Assembly: GCA_963712995.1 (NCBI GenBank)
Contig: CAVQKH010000037.1
Coordinates: forward strand, 25,190-89,189
Direction: 5' to 3'
Origin: GCA-003244245 sp963712995
GTDB lineage: Bacteria > Actinomycetota > Actinomycetes > Mycobacteriales > Pseudonocardiaceae
DNA length: 64,000 nt
Positions within the stretch are counted from its first letter, which is position 1. Each line of letters begins with the position of its first letter. Both the position numbers and the translations under genes were made by a program. Shown here piece after piece: positions 24,988-35,698 of this stretch. Below the pieces are notes generated by a model that worked only from the letters and a program-made list of their open reading frames with translations, did no database searches and was not told the DNA's origin.

Positions 24988-26349
24988 CTACACCTGTACA
25001 AGACCTTGCGCTCGGTCCAGGAAGTCTCGGACTGCTGGCACCTTGGCGTGCTGTTTCATCTGGTAGTAAAGATCGCGGAGACGGCCGACGCCGCGGGTTG
25101 AATCCAAGTCTTCGGCCAGCTGGATCGCCGCTATGCCTCGGCTAGCAGCGGCGTCCAGATCACGCTGTGTGCCCGGTCGGGCCAGGGCGTCGGCCAAGTG
25201 GACTGAGTAGATCTGCCGATCACGGATGAACGACTCATCGTACAAGTCGACGCCTTCCTCGATGAGTTTTGCTGCTCGATCAGCCTGCCCAAGTTGTAAC
25301 AGGCAGTTTCCAGCGAAGGCGGTGATATCAGCCGGGCTCACCCAGTACAGCCAGGGTGGATCGTCGTCCTGCGGTTCGACGTGGGCGCGAGCTTGCGAGA
25401 CCGCCGCCGAGCAGGCCGATACATCGTGCATGGTTCCCAAGGCGTATGCCTGCCGAATGTGCAGCTCTGCGAGCAGGCGTGGCGTCGCCTGCCCACGGGT
25501 GCCTGCAAAAGCGGACTCGATGAGAGTTACGGCTTCCGCGGGTTGCCCCTCATGCGCCGCCTGCTCGGCCATGCAGCTCAGGATGTGGGCACCCAGTGGT
25601 CGATCATCGGCGCTGTGGGCAGCACGCAGGGCTGCGATGTAGTAGCGCTGCGCCAGAGCTTGCTTGCCGACGTCGTACGCCGTCCATCCGGCGAGCTGTC
25701 CGAGTTCGGCGAGCGCGACGTGGAGTTTGCGGGCGGTGGGTTCGTCATAGGACGCCTGGTCGAGCAACTCGGCGATCACTCCGAACTCCTGCTCGGCCAG
25801 TGCGAGCACCGTGCCGCCACCGGCGACGTCGTCCATCGCGCGTAGCTCAGGGATCATGGCCATGAGCCGGTCGACCAGCCCTGCCGACACCCGACGCCCC
25901 GACAACCCGGATACCAGCGGACCTGGCTCGTGGATCAACCACTGATGCGCCGGAGTGGTCAAGGCCATGCCGGTCAGGAATACGAACCCTCGGCGCTTCA
26001 CCGGGCGATCACCGCCTCTCAGCACGACTGCCACCTCGACGGTACCCCGGTGGCTCCACGGTGCCGAGAGCACCGGATCGTGCTCGGGGTCGTCGGCTGG
26101 CTCGTCAGCCGCATCCAGCGCGACCGCTACCTTGACCGGCTGGCCCTCGGCGAGCAGGTGGTTTAGTTCCTCCAGAGAGATATCCAGGGCGTCGGCGAGT
26201 TTGGGCCGCGACCAGGGCTGCGGGGAGGTCTCGCCACGTTCCCAGCGACCGACAGTCGTCGGTTCCACGCCCAGGGCTCGGGCGAGTGTTTCCTGGCTAT
26301 GGCCGACGATTTCGCGGCGCTCGGCGAGAGCATGGCGCTTGGCTTTCAC
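24988..26349 (-). CDS. XRE-family regulator with C-terminal TPR-like repeats
   Basis: A 453-residue regulator. The N-terminal HTH (about residues 5-60) shows RREIVGHSQETLARALGVEPTTVGRWERGETSPQPW; the remainder is a helical, TPR-like region (AERYYIAALRAA-, LSCMAEQAAHEGQPAEAVTLIESA-, LLQLGQADRAAKLIEEG-type units) common to Streptomyces regulators of this class. GTG 26349 is preceded by GGGGAACC; an upstream ATG at 26397 would add 16 residues. Two small companion genes lie upstream on the other strand, an arrangement often seen with such regulators. Confidence 0.88.
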   Translation of the reverse strand: MKAKRHALAERREIVGHSQETLARALGVEPTTVGRWERGETSPQPWSRPKLADALDISLEELNHLLAEGQPVKVAVALDAADEPADDPEHDPVLSAPWSHRGTVEVAVVLRGGDRPVKRRGFVFLTGMALTTPAHQWLIHEPGPLVSGLSGRRVSAGLVDRLMAMIPELRAMDDVAGGGTVLALAEQEFGVIAELLDQASYDEPTARKLHVALAELGQLAGWTAYDVGKQALAQRYYIAALRAAHSADDRPLGAHILSCMAEQAAHEGQPAEAVTLIESAFAGTRGQATPRLLAELHIRQAYALGTMHDVSACSAAVSQARAHVEPQDDDPPWLYWVSPADITAFAGNCLLQLGQADRAAKLIEEGVDLYDESFIRDRQIYSVHLADALARPGTQRDLDAAASRGIAAIQLAEDLDSTRGVGRLRDLYYQMKQHAKVPAVRDFLDRAQGLVQV

Positions 26350-26683
26350 GGTTCCCCATTCCCTATGACCTAGCCTTATCCAGTGCGTGATCGGCACACT
26401 AGCTCAGCAGGATGACCGAATTGCGGCGTTGGCACGGGGATGCCGTGTGGATGCCTTGCGTCTGCGCTGTCCTGCCGCGCGCCGTCAGGGTTGGCTTGCG
26501 CCCCATGGCCCCAGCGCCGGAATGTTCGAGTACACCGATGAGGAAGCTGTCTGCCAGTCCGCTGGCGTGCTCGCCCAGAGTGCGCGAGCAGCGAAGTACT
26601 GGCAGGCGTGGGGATCCCCCGACTCGCGCTCCTTCGGGTTGACTCGCTCCGGCCTTGGGTGCCGTCTATGTATGACGAGCGCA
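26350..26683. other. Intergenic stretch, 334 bp
   Basis: Open frames on both strands give no recognisable protein. It is the divergent promoter region between the XRE gene and the small plus-strand genes. Confidence 0.4.
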
Positions 26684-26775
26684 TGAGTGGAATGGAGAAC
26701 GTGGGCAGCGAGGAAGACCACGATCAGCAAGTGCTGCGCGGCATCGGGCGCACTATCCGGCCGGGCTCACTGTGA
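26684..26775 (+). CDS. Very short protein (30 aa) overlapping the next gene
   Basis: ATG 26684 opens a 30-codon frame (MSGMENVGSEEDHDQQVL-) that ends in TGA overlapping GTG 26772 of the next gene. The overlap suggests coupling, but the ribosome binding site is weak and no family is recognised. It could be a leader or a decayed start of a longer gene. Confidence 0.3.
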
Positions 26776-27026
26776 TCCGGGAGGACCGAGAGCTGCTGGC
26801 CGAGCCGGCCCGGCTCAATAGGGATATGGCGCCACTGGGCATGTGCATCATGGAGGGAAGTGCTAGCGCTGACGAACAGGTGCACTATGCACAGCGGCTC
26901 ATCGCGGCGGGGCAACGGCTTCAGCGGCGGGTCGACGGGATGCGGGTGGTCATTGACGGGGAGGTTCTTACCGACGAGGCGATTGCTCTTCCTGTGCATA
27001 CCGTCGAGCCCGGCCGGAAAGAGTGA
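26772..27026 (+). CDS. Small actinobacterial hypothetical protein (84 aa)
   Basis: An 84-residue acidic-helical protein: RELLAEPARLNRDMAPLGMCIMEGSASADEQVHYAQRLIAAGQRL then a short strand GEVLTDEAIALPVHTVEP. This layout resembles small proteins regularly found beside XRE/TPR regulators in Streptomyces and Pseudonocardiaceae. GTG 26772 overlaps the preceding TGA. Function unknown; a partner of the divergent regulator is inferred. Confidence 0.6.
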   Translation: MIREDRELLAEPARLNRDMAPLGMCIMEGSASADEQVHYAQRLIAAGQRLQRRVDGMRVVIDGEVLTDEAIALPVHTVEPGRKE

Positions 27027-27402
27027 GTGGTGTGCAGGAGATGCGGTACCGATTGTCTTCGAACAGCTTCGATTAGCCCTACAGCCGCACTTTTGCGTTG
27101 AGTGACCGTCGGGTGCCCGCAGCGAGAGCGCTGAGGGGCAGTACGCCCGATTCATCCTAGGCGGAGCCGGCACCGGCGCATCGGTGATCGCCGGAAGTGA
27201 GGCCTGGCCGTACAGGACTGCACGGTCACAGCTCAGTTTCGGCGATCAACGTTGCGGTTGCTCCCGGCCGGCGGGCGGCGGCGAGATCGCGATGTGGTGG
27301 CCGGGTCAGACCTGGTCCGGGCGCCGGTGCTGGGATCAGCGCATGGACGGCGCCGCTGACGAGCACTCCCACACCGACAATGTGAGAAGTGCGTCTGTAG
27401 GG
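27027..27402. other. Intergenic stretch, 376 bp
   Basis: Frames on both strands here give Gly/Arg-rich translations without domain or ribosome binding site. I see nothing convincing in it. Confidence 0.4.
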
Positions 27403-27879
27403 TTAGGCGCTGAAGCCGAACGACGCCACGAACACGAAGCCGGCTGACTTGTTCAGCAGCCTGGTGACCACGAAGTCGTCGTATAAACCGGGCGGCACCT
27501 TGGTGTCCACGCGGACCCGGACACTGACGAACACGGGGGAGTCCAAGCCGGAGAGGTCGATCGGCACCTCCTTGAGGTTGCCGTCCGCGCTGCTGAGCGT
27601 CACCGTGGCGAGCGGGACCTCGATGGCTTGCGGAGGATCGTGGGGAAACGGTTGGTAAGCAGTCACCGTGATGAGGTGACCTGGATATCCGGTGAAGGTC
27701 TGTACGCCCTCGGTGTGCAGAACAAGCGTGGTGGCGTCCGGGCCAGCGGGATCGGTCTTCCGAAGCGTCAACGGAAATTCCAGCGCGATCCCGGAATACG
27801 CCGCATCACCGTACACACCCGGCTCGTCGCCCAGGTGGATTCGACCTTCCCAGACGAGTTCTGGTTGCACGCTCAACAT
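27403..27879 (-). CDS. Hypothetical protein, beta-rich, 158 aa
   Basis: A 158-residue soluble protein without signal peptide: MLSVQPELVWEGRIHLGDEPG at the start, followed by alternating hydrophobic strands (ALEFPLTLRK, TLVLHTEGVQTF, LITVTAYQPF, VFVSVRVRVD) that suggest a beta-sandwich. ATG 27879 is behind CGAGGGGAGAGCCAC. The open frame continues upstream into the tRNA gene, whose translation VRIPPPA is a well-known artefact. No family recognised. Confidence 0.65.
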   Translation of the reverse strand: MLSVQPELVWEGRIHLGDEPGVYGDAAYSGIALEFPLTLRKTDPAGPDATTLVLHTEGVQTFTGYPGHLITVTAYQPFPHDPPQAIEVPLATVTLSSADGNLKEVPIDLSGLDSPVFVSVRVRVDTKVPPGLYDDFVVTRLLNKSAGFVFVASFGFSA

Positions 27880-27903
27880 GTGGCTCTCCCCTCGTTGTTG
27901 CTG

Positions 27904-27976
27904 TGCCGGCGGTGGGATTCGAACCCACACTGGCGGGTTCCTAGGACCCGTGCCTCTGCCGTTGGGCTACGCCGGC
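27904..27976 (-). tRNA. tRNA gene with unusual anticodon loop (isotype unresolved)
   Basis: A 73-nt cloverleaf: acceptor GCCGGCG/CGCCGGC, D-arm GCCCAACGGCAGAGGC, anticodon stem CGGGT/ACCCG, variable loop CCAGT and T-arm GTGGG-TTCGAAT-CCCAC, discriminator A, no encoded CCA. The seven-base anticodon loop is CCTAGGA, which puts C instead of the near-universal U at position 33 and gives anticodon UAG. A leucine tRNA would need a long variable arm, which is absent. Fold is good, identity is uncertain. Confidence 0.75.
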
Positions 27977-28020
27977 TTGTGCGGTGATGAGCGCACCAGG
28001 GGTGAAGACAGGATAGGGCG

Positions 28021-28494
28021 TCAGACTCCGAGGTCGTTGCGCAGCTTGGCGACGTGACCGGTGGCGCGGACGTTGTAGAGCGCCGCCTCGATGCGGCCCT
28101 GCGGGTCGATCACGAAGGTGGACCGGATGACGCCGGTGACCGTGCGGCCGTAATTCTGCTTCTCGCCGTAAGCGCCGTAGGCGGTGAGAACTGAGCGGTC
28201 CACATCGGAGAGCAGCGGGAACGCCAGGCCCTCCGAGTCGCGGAACTTCGCCAGCTTGGCCGGGGGGTCCGGCGAGATACCCAGGACCGCGAACCCGGCG
28301 GTGTCCAGCTCAGCGAGGTTGTCCCGGAAATCGCAGGCTTGCTTGGTGCAGCCGGGGGTGCCGGCCGCCGGGTAGAAGTAGACCACCACGGATCGGCCGC
28401 GGTAGTCCGACAGCGAGACGGGCTTACCGTCGGCGTCGGGCAAGGCGAACTCAGGCGCGGCGTCACCGGGGGAGAGCCGGACATTATCGGTCAC
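28021..28494 (-). CDS. bcp: Thioredoxin-dependent peroxiredoxin, BCP/PrxQ type
   Basis: Atypical 2-Cys peroxiredoxin of 157 residues that reduces hydroperoxides. Shows FALPDADGKPVSLSDYRGR, the active site YPAAGTPGCTKQACDFRD with peroxidatic and resolving cysteines five apart, LGISPDPPAKLAKF and the end block STFVIDPQGRI. GTG 28494 is chosen; an open frame continues upstream but without homology. The odd tRNA lies just downstream. Confidence 0.93.
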   Translation of the reverse strand: MTDNVRLSPGDAAPEFALPDADGKPVSLSDYRGRSVVVYFYPAAGTPGCTKQACDFRDNLAELDTAGFAVLGISPDPPAKLAKFRDSEGLAFPLLSDVDRSVLTAYGAYGEKQNYGRTVTGVIRSTFVIDPQGRIEAALYNVRATGHVAKLRNDLGV

Positions 28495-28592
28495 GAGGTC
28501 GGACGGTACCGCCCGGCGGATGGGGTGGCGAAGCCACCCGGGCACACCGTGACTACGGTGTGCCGCACGCATACCCCCCGCAAGGAGGACTG

Positions 28593-28814
28593 ATGGCTCG
28601 CGACGCCGACACCATCGAACGCGACATCGAGCAGGCCCGCGATTCGCTGGCCGCGACGCTCCAGGAGATCGGTACCCGGGCGAACCCGCAGCGCCTGGTC
28701 GATGCCGGCAAGGAGCAGGTGGAGACCACCATGGCCGATCCGAGGGTGCGCTACTCACTGATGGGTCTCGGTGCCCTGATCGTGCTGGTGTTGTTGCGCA
28801 AGCTCTTCCGCTAG
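28593..28814 (+). CDS. DUF3618 membrane-anchored protein
   Basis: A 73-residue actinobacterial protein: DTIERDIEQARDSLAATLQEIG is the DUF3618 helix, and a C-terminal TM (LMGLGALIVLVLLRKLFR) anchors it. ATG 28593 follows AAGGAGGACTG. Its TAG stop overlaps the stop of convergent treZ in a shared CTAG. Divergent from bcp. Confidence 0.9.
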   Translation: MARDADTIERDIEQARDSLAATLQEIGTRANPQRLVDAGKEQVETTMADPRVRYSLMGLGALIVLVLLRKLFR

Positions 28815-30541
28815 GCCGCGACGGCCACCACGGCGAAGGACTCACCAGCGAGCTCGACAGCGTGCGGCGCTGTGGTGGTTCCCCCGGATGCGAGCAGGAT
28901 CTGCGTGGGTCGGCCGTCCAGAGCCACGGTGGCCGGCTGAGCGCTCAGGTTGATCACTACCCGCAGTGCGCCGCGGTGCAGGACCAGTGTGCGGGCGGGC
29001 TCGTCCACGTCGACGGTCACGGCATCCAGCCGGGGATCGGAGAGCTCCGGGCGGTTTTTGCGCAGCGCGATCAGTGACCGGTAGAGCCGGAGCAGGGTGG
29101 CGTGCGGCTCGGTCTCCGGCTCCGACCAGTCCAGCTGGGAGCGAAGGAACGTCTGCTCGTCGTTGGGATCGGGAACATCCGTTTCGTCCCAGCCGTGCTC
29201 GGCGAACTCGGCGTAGCGGCCGCGCCGGATGGCCTCACGCAACCCCGGGTCGGGCATGAAACAGAAGAACTGGAACGGGCTCGCCGCGCCCCACTCCTCA
29301 CCCATGAAGATCATCGGTGTGTACGGGGAGCACAGCACCAGCGCCGCGCCGCAGGCCAGCAGGCCGGGGGACAGGGTGGCGGAGATCCGGTCTCCGGTGG
29401 CGCGGTTGCCCACCTGGTCGTGGTTCTGCAGGTAGGTGAGGAATTTCCAGCCGGGCAGCTGCGCGGTGTCCACCGGGCGGCCGTGGGTGCGCTGCCGGAA
29501 GCTCGACCAGCGCCCGTCATGGAAGAACACCCGGCGCAGCGTGCGGGCCAGCTCGGGCAGCGCGCCGAAATCGGCGTAGTAGCCCTGCCGTTCACCGGTC
29601 AGCGTGGTGTGCAGGCAGTGGTGGATGTCGTCATCCCACTGCGCGGTCAGCCCGTAGCCTCCGGCCGCGCGAGGGGTGACCAGCCGCGGGTCATTGAGGT
29701 CGGACTCGGCGATCAGGGACAGCGGCCGTCGCAGCGAGACGGCCAGGGCGTCCACCTCGGTGGCCAGCTCCTCCAGGAGGTGAGTGGCCCGGGTATCGCG
29801 CAAGGCATGGACGGCGTCGAGCCGGAGCCCGTCCAGGTGGTAGTGGCGCAGCCACTCCAGCACGTTGTCGATGACGTAACGGCGCACCTCGTCGGAGTGC
29901 GGGCCGTCCAGATTGAGCGTCGGGCCCCAGATGTTGCTGCCGGCGAAGTAGGGGCCGAAGCGATCCAGGTAGGCACCGGAGGGGCCGAGGTGGTTGTGCA
30001 CCACGTCGAGGACCACGCCCAACCCGCGGGCGTGGCAGGCGTCCACGAAACGCTTGAAGGCATCCGGCCCGCCGTAGTTCTCGGTGACCGCGTACCAGCC
30101 CACCCCGTCGTAGCCCCAGTTGCGCGGACCGTCAAAGGCGTTGACCGGCATCACCTCCACCAGATCGACACCCAGCTCCACGAGATGGTCGAGGCGCTCG
30201 ATCGCGGAGTCGAAGGTGCCGCCCGGGGTGAACGTCCCGATGTGCAGCTCGTAGAGCACGCTGCCCGCCAGCGCCCGGCCGGTCCAGCGCTGATCCGTCC
30301 ACTCGAAGGCGCCGTGGTCGTAGACGCGGGACGGCGCGTGCACCCCGTCGGGCTGCCACCGGGATCGCGGATCAGGTAGCGGAGTCTCGTCGTCGTCCAG
30401 CCGGAACGCGTAGTCACTGCCCGGCCCGGCGTCGACGTCCACGCCCCACCAGCCGCCCGACGTCCGGTTCAGCTCGTGCTCGCTGCCGTCCACCACGACC
30501 CGTACTCGCTGCAGTTGCGGAGCCCACACAGTGAAGTCCAT
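28811..30541 (-). CDS. treZ: Malto-oligosyltrehalose trehalohydrolase
   Basis: GH13 enzyme of 576 residues releasing trehalose from maltooligosyl-trehalose made by TreY. N-terminal CBM48-like domain (residues 1-90), then the barrel with YDGVGWYAVTENYGGP, DVVHNHLGPSG, the nucleophile Asp in HLDGLRLDAVHAL, the Glu in SLIAESDLND and the third acid in YLQNHDQVGN; a beta domain closes the protein. ATG 30541 is taken; longer in-frame starts would run into the divergent Uma2 gene. Separated from treY by Uma2, but on the same strand. Confidence 0.96.
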   Translation of the reverse strand: MDFTVWAPQLQRVRVVVDGSEHELNRTSGGWWGVDVDAGPGSDYAFRLDDDETPLPDPRSRWQPDGVHAPSRVYDHGAFEWTDQRWTGRALAGSVLYELHIGTFTPGGTFDSAIERLDHLVELGVDLVEVMPVNAFDGPRNWGYDGVGWYAVTENYGGPDAFKRFVDACHARGLGVVLDVVHNHLGPSGAYLDRFGPYFAGSNIWGPTLNLDGPHSDEVRRYVIDNVLEWLRHYHLDGLRLDAVHALRDTRATHLLEELATEVDALAVSLRRPLSLIAESDLNDPRLVTPRAAGGYGLTAQWDDDIHHCLHTTLTGERQGYYADFGALPELARTLRRVFFHDGRWSSFRQRTHGRPVDTAQLPGWKFLTYLQNHDQVGNRATGDRISATLSPGLLACGAALVLCSPYTPMIFMGEEWGAASPFQFFCFMPDPGLREAIRRGRYAEFAEHGWDETDVPDPNDEQTFLRSQLDWSEPETEPHATLLRLYRSLIALRKNRPELSDPRLDAVTVDVDEPARTLVLHRGALRVVINLSAQPATVALDGRPTQILLASGGTTTAPHAVELAGESFAVVAVAA

Positions 30542-30611
30542 GGACACCGATCTTGTCAGGGTCGGGTGGCATTGTCTGGCCATGACCACAGCGAGGCGCC
30601 ACCATGGGGGC

Positions 30612-31193
30612 ATGGCCACTGGGTTGGACGGGTTCGGCCCGGCGGGGGAGTTCACCGTCGAGGACCTCGAGCGGATGCCTGACGACGGGCTGCGTTACGA
30701 GCTGCTGGACGGGACTCTCCTGGTGAGCCCGGCACCGGGAGTGTGGCATCAGGAGGTGGCGTTCGCGCTCGCCCGGGCGCTACACGACGCGTGCCCGCCA
30801 GAGCTACATGTGGTGATTGCGCCATTCGAGTGGCGCGGCGGCAGGCGCACCGTGTTGCAGCCCGATGTACTGATCGCCCGGCACGCTGACCTGCTAGCCG
30901 CGGAGGGGAAATTCCTCACGGCGGCTCCCGTGCTGGCGGTCGAAGTGCTCTCGCCGAGCACGCGGCGGATCGATCGGCTGTCCAAGCTGTCCGCGTACGA
31001 GGAGGCCGGCGTGTCTTCCTACTGGCTGGTCGACCCGGATCCGGAGAAACCCTCGCTGCAGGCGCTGGATCTGGTGGATGGCCGCTATGTCGAGGTCGGG
31101 TGCGCCGTGGGCGAGCACCCCTGGCCGGCGCAGCGGCCATTTCCGGTCACTGTCATACCGGCAGATCTTGTCGCCGGCCTGCGCCGAGCCTGA
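30612..31193 (+). CDS. Uma2-family (DUF820) putative endonuclease
   Basis: A 193-residue protein of the Uma2 restriction-endonuclease-like superfamily. Recognised by the opening TVEDLERMPDDGLRYELLDGTLLV, the core QPDVLIAR, the acidic/Lys motif AVEVLSPSTRRIDRLSKLSAYEEAGVSSYWLVDP. The D-x(n)-ExL pattern of PD-(D/E)xK nucleases is present. ATG 30612 has GGGGGC upstream; ATG 30582 is an alternative. It is inserted between treZ and treY on the opposite strand, unrelated to trehalose. Confidence 0.88.
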   Translation: MATGLDGFGPAGEFTVEDLERMPDDGLRYELLDGTLLVSPAPGVWHQEVAFALARALHDACPPELHVVIAPFEWRGGRRTVLQPDVLIARHADLLAAEGKFLTAAPVLAVEVLSPSTRRIDRLSKLSAYEEAGVSSYWLVDPDPEKPSLQALDLVDGRYVEVGCAVGEHPWPAQRPFPVTVIPADLVAGLRRA

Positions 31194-31239
31194 ACAAGGA
31201 CACAGGAATGAGTAGACGGTGGTTGGCGCGCACGGTTGG

Positions 31240-33513
31240 TCAGTCGGCGAGCAGGAGTGCGACGGGGTAGCGGGCGAGCAGATCGGCCAGTGGCACCGAA
31301 TCAGACGCCGGAACACCGGTGAACGCATCGGTCCAGGTGCCCTCCGGGAGGGGCAGCGCGGTCTCACCCCAACCGCCTCGGGTGGCCAGCCCCACCGGTA
31401 GCCGGGTGGCGACCGCGACGGCCCCGTGTCGAGCGAACGCGATGGCGTGCGAGGCGGCAGGGCCGAGGGCGCGCAGCGGGGTGTAGCCGGTGAACCGCTC
31501 GGGATCCTCGCGGCGCGCGCGCAGCGCACGGGACACCACCAGCAGCTTCGCCGCGCCGGAATCATCGACGTCGGGTAGCCAGCCGCCGTCGATCCGGGCC
31601 AGCAGCTCCGCCCGGGTGGTGAAGTCCACCGGCCGGCGGTTGTCCGGATCCACCAGCGAGAGGTCCCACAGCTCGCCACCCTGGTAGGTGTCCGGTACTC
31701 CGGGCATGGCCAGCTGCACCAGCACCGCGGACAGCGAGTTCGACCACCCTGGCGGCACGATCCGGGCCGCGGCGCCTGCTATCGCAGTGCTCAGCGCGCG
31801 GTCTTCCAGCACCGCGTCGGCGAGGGCGTGCATCGCCGTCTCGAACGGCCCGTCCGGATCGGTCCAGCTGGTGTGGGTCCGCGCCTCACGCATCGCCTTG
31901 TCCAGGTAGGCGTGCAGCCGCTCGGGTGGCAGCGGCCACGCGCCGACCACGCTCTGCCACAGCAAGTGTCCCAGAGCGGGGTCGGGCACGCCGGCACCGG
32001 CGGCCGCGGCCAGCCTGGTGAAGTCCCGGACCGCATCGGCCCACCAGCGCGGCAGTTCGGCGAGCACCGCCAGCCGGGCCCGGACATCGGCGGAACGCTT
32101 GGTGTCGTGGGTGGACAGCGTGGTCATCCCGCGTGGGGCGATCTCCTCGCGGTGGGTCATTGCGGCGTGGAAGGCGTCGAGGTCGAGCCCGAAGCGGGCC
32201 GGATCCCCGCCCACCTCGTTGAGCGCGATGAACCGGGTCCAGCGGTAGTAGGCGGTGTCCTCCACACCCTTGGCCATCACCGCGCCGGAGGTCTGCTGGA
32301 ACCGGACGGCGAGCTCGTCGCGGGGATCCCGCAGCCGGGATGAGAGCGCCTCCAGCGCGCTCACCAGATCGGGACGCCGGTTCCGGGCAAGCATCAGCGC
32401 CTGATCCAGATGGCTGTACCCGGAATCGGGCAAGTACGAGCGGTAGACCGGGAACCAGGCCAGCACCTCGGCGAGCGCATCGGTTACGGCGGGAATCGAG
32501 GGCGCCAACGCGGCCAGGCGATGTAACTCCGGTCCGAGCATGCCGGTGGCCACGTCGAGCTTGCAGTCGTGCACCAGATCCGGCCAGTTGGTCCGGATGC
32601 CGGTCAGCTCGGTGTCCAACCTGGTGAAGGCGCTCTCGCCTGCCGGGTCGACGAGGACCCCGTCGACCTCGGCGAGCGCGTCGTAACCGGTAGTGCCCGC
32701 CACCGGCCAGGACGCAGGCAGCTCCTCACCCGGTTCGAGGATCTTCTCCACCACGATCCAGGTTTCGGGGGCATGCGCGCGCAGCCGGTGCAGGTAACCG
32801 CCGGGATCGGTGAGGCCGTCCGGGTGGTCGATGCGCAGGCCGTCCACCTCGCCCGCGGCCACCCAGCGCAGCACCTCGCCGTGGGTGGCGGCGAACACCT
32901 CCGGATCCTCGACACGGACCGCGGCGAGCTCGCTGATCGCGAAGAACCGCCGGTACCCCACGTCCGAGCGCCAGGAAACCAGCCGGTAGTGCTGCGCCTC
33001 GTGCACCTGCGCTGCGCTACCACCGGCGGTACCCGGAGCCAGCGGGAAGGCGTGCGAGTGGTACCGCAGCAGCTCACCGTCCACCCGGAGATCGGCCAGC
33101 GCGTCGGAGTCCTCGGCCAGCACGGGAAGGCGCAGCGGCCAGCCCGTGAGGTCGAACCACCGCGCGAAACGCGAGGACGGCCCGTGGCGCAGCAGATCCC
33201 ACCAGGCCGGGTTGGCAGCTGGGTCGGCCACCCCGAGGTGGTTGGGCACGATGTCCACCACCAGCGCCATACCGTGCTCGCGCACCGCGGTCACCAGGGC
33301 GCGCCGGCCTGATTCGCCGCCGAGCACCTCGGAGACCCGGCAGGGGTCAGCCACGTCGTACCCGTGCTGTGATCCCGGCATCGCCGCCAGCAACGGGGAG
33401 GCATAGACGGCACCGATACCCAGCGACGCCAGGTAGGGCACCACGGCTGCGGCATCGGTGAAGGTCAGGTTTGCGCCCAGCTGCAGCCGGTAGGTTGACG
33501 CCGGGGTCACCAT
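31240..33513 (-). CDS. treY: Maltooligosyl trehalose synthase
   Basis: GH13 enzyme of 757 residues converting the reducing-end alpha-1,4 bond of glycogen-derived oligosaccharides to alpha,alpha-1,1. Key blocks: STYRLQLGANLTF at the start, YASPLLAAMPGSQHGYDV, IVPNHLGVAD, the nucleophile Asp in EVDGLRIDHPDGL, the Glu in WIVVEKILEPGE and LSTHDTKRSADVRARL. ATG 33513 lies 4 bp after the glgX stop, so they are co-transcribed. A longer open frame upstream is antisense-free but has no homology. Confidence 0.96.
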   Translation of the reverse strand: MVTPASTYRLQLGANLTFTDAAAVVPYLASLGIGAVYASPLLAAMPGSQHGYDVADPCRVSEVLGGESGRRALVTAVREHGMALVVDIVPNHLGVADPAANPAWWDLLRHGPSSRFARWFDLTGWPLRLPVLAEDSDALADLRVDGELLRYHSHAFPLAPGTAGGSAAQVHEAQHYRLVSWRSDVGYRRFFAISELAAVRVEDPEVFAATHGEVLRWVAAGEVDGLRIDHPDGLTDPGGYLHRLRAHAPETWIVVEKILEPGEELPASWPVAGTTGYDALAEVDGVLVDPAGESAFTRLDTELTGIRTNWPDLVHDCKLDVATGMLGPELHRLAALAPSIPAVTDALAEVLAWFPVYRSYLPDSGYSHLDQALMLARNRRPDLVSALEALSSRLRDPRDELAVRFQQTSGAVMAKGVEDTAYYRWTRFIALNEVGGDPARFGLDLDAFHAAMTHREEIAPRGMTTLSTHDTKRSADVRARLAVLAELPRWWADAVRDFTRLAAAAGAGVPDPALGHLLWQSVVGAWPLPPERLHAYLDKAMREARTHTSWTDPDGPFETAMHALADAVLEDRALSTAIAGAAARIVPPGWSNSLSAVLVQLAMPGVPDTYQGGELWDLSLVDPDNRRPVDFTTRAELLARIDGGWLPDVDDSGAAKLLVVSRALRARREDPERFTGYTPLRALGPAASHAIAFARHGAVAVATRLPVGLATRGGWGETALPLPEGTWTDAFTGVPASDSVPLADLLARYPVALLLAD

Positions 33514-33517
33514 GGCC

Positions 33518-35694
<2,177 letters not shown>

Positions 35695-35698
<4 letters not shown>

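Noticed and set aside
26724..27173. Minus-strand gene opposite the small 84-residue protein
   Set aside because: Translation is His/Pro/Arg-rich as expected of a shadow frame; the plus-strand frame has the better start and composition.
27880..27930. N-terminal extension of the 158-residue protein (MWVRIPPPA...)
   Set aside because: It is a translation of the tRNA 3' half, a known artefact.
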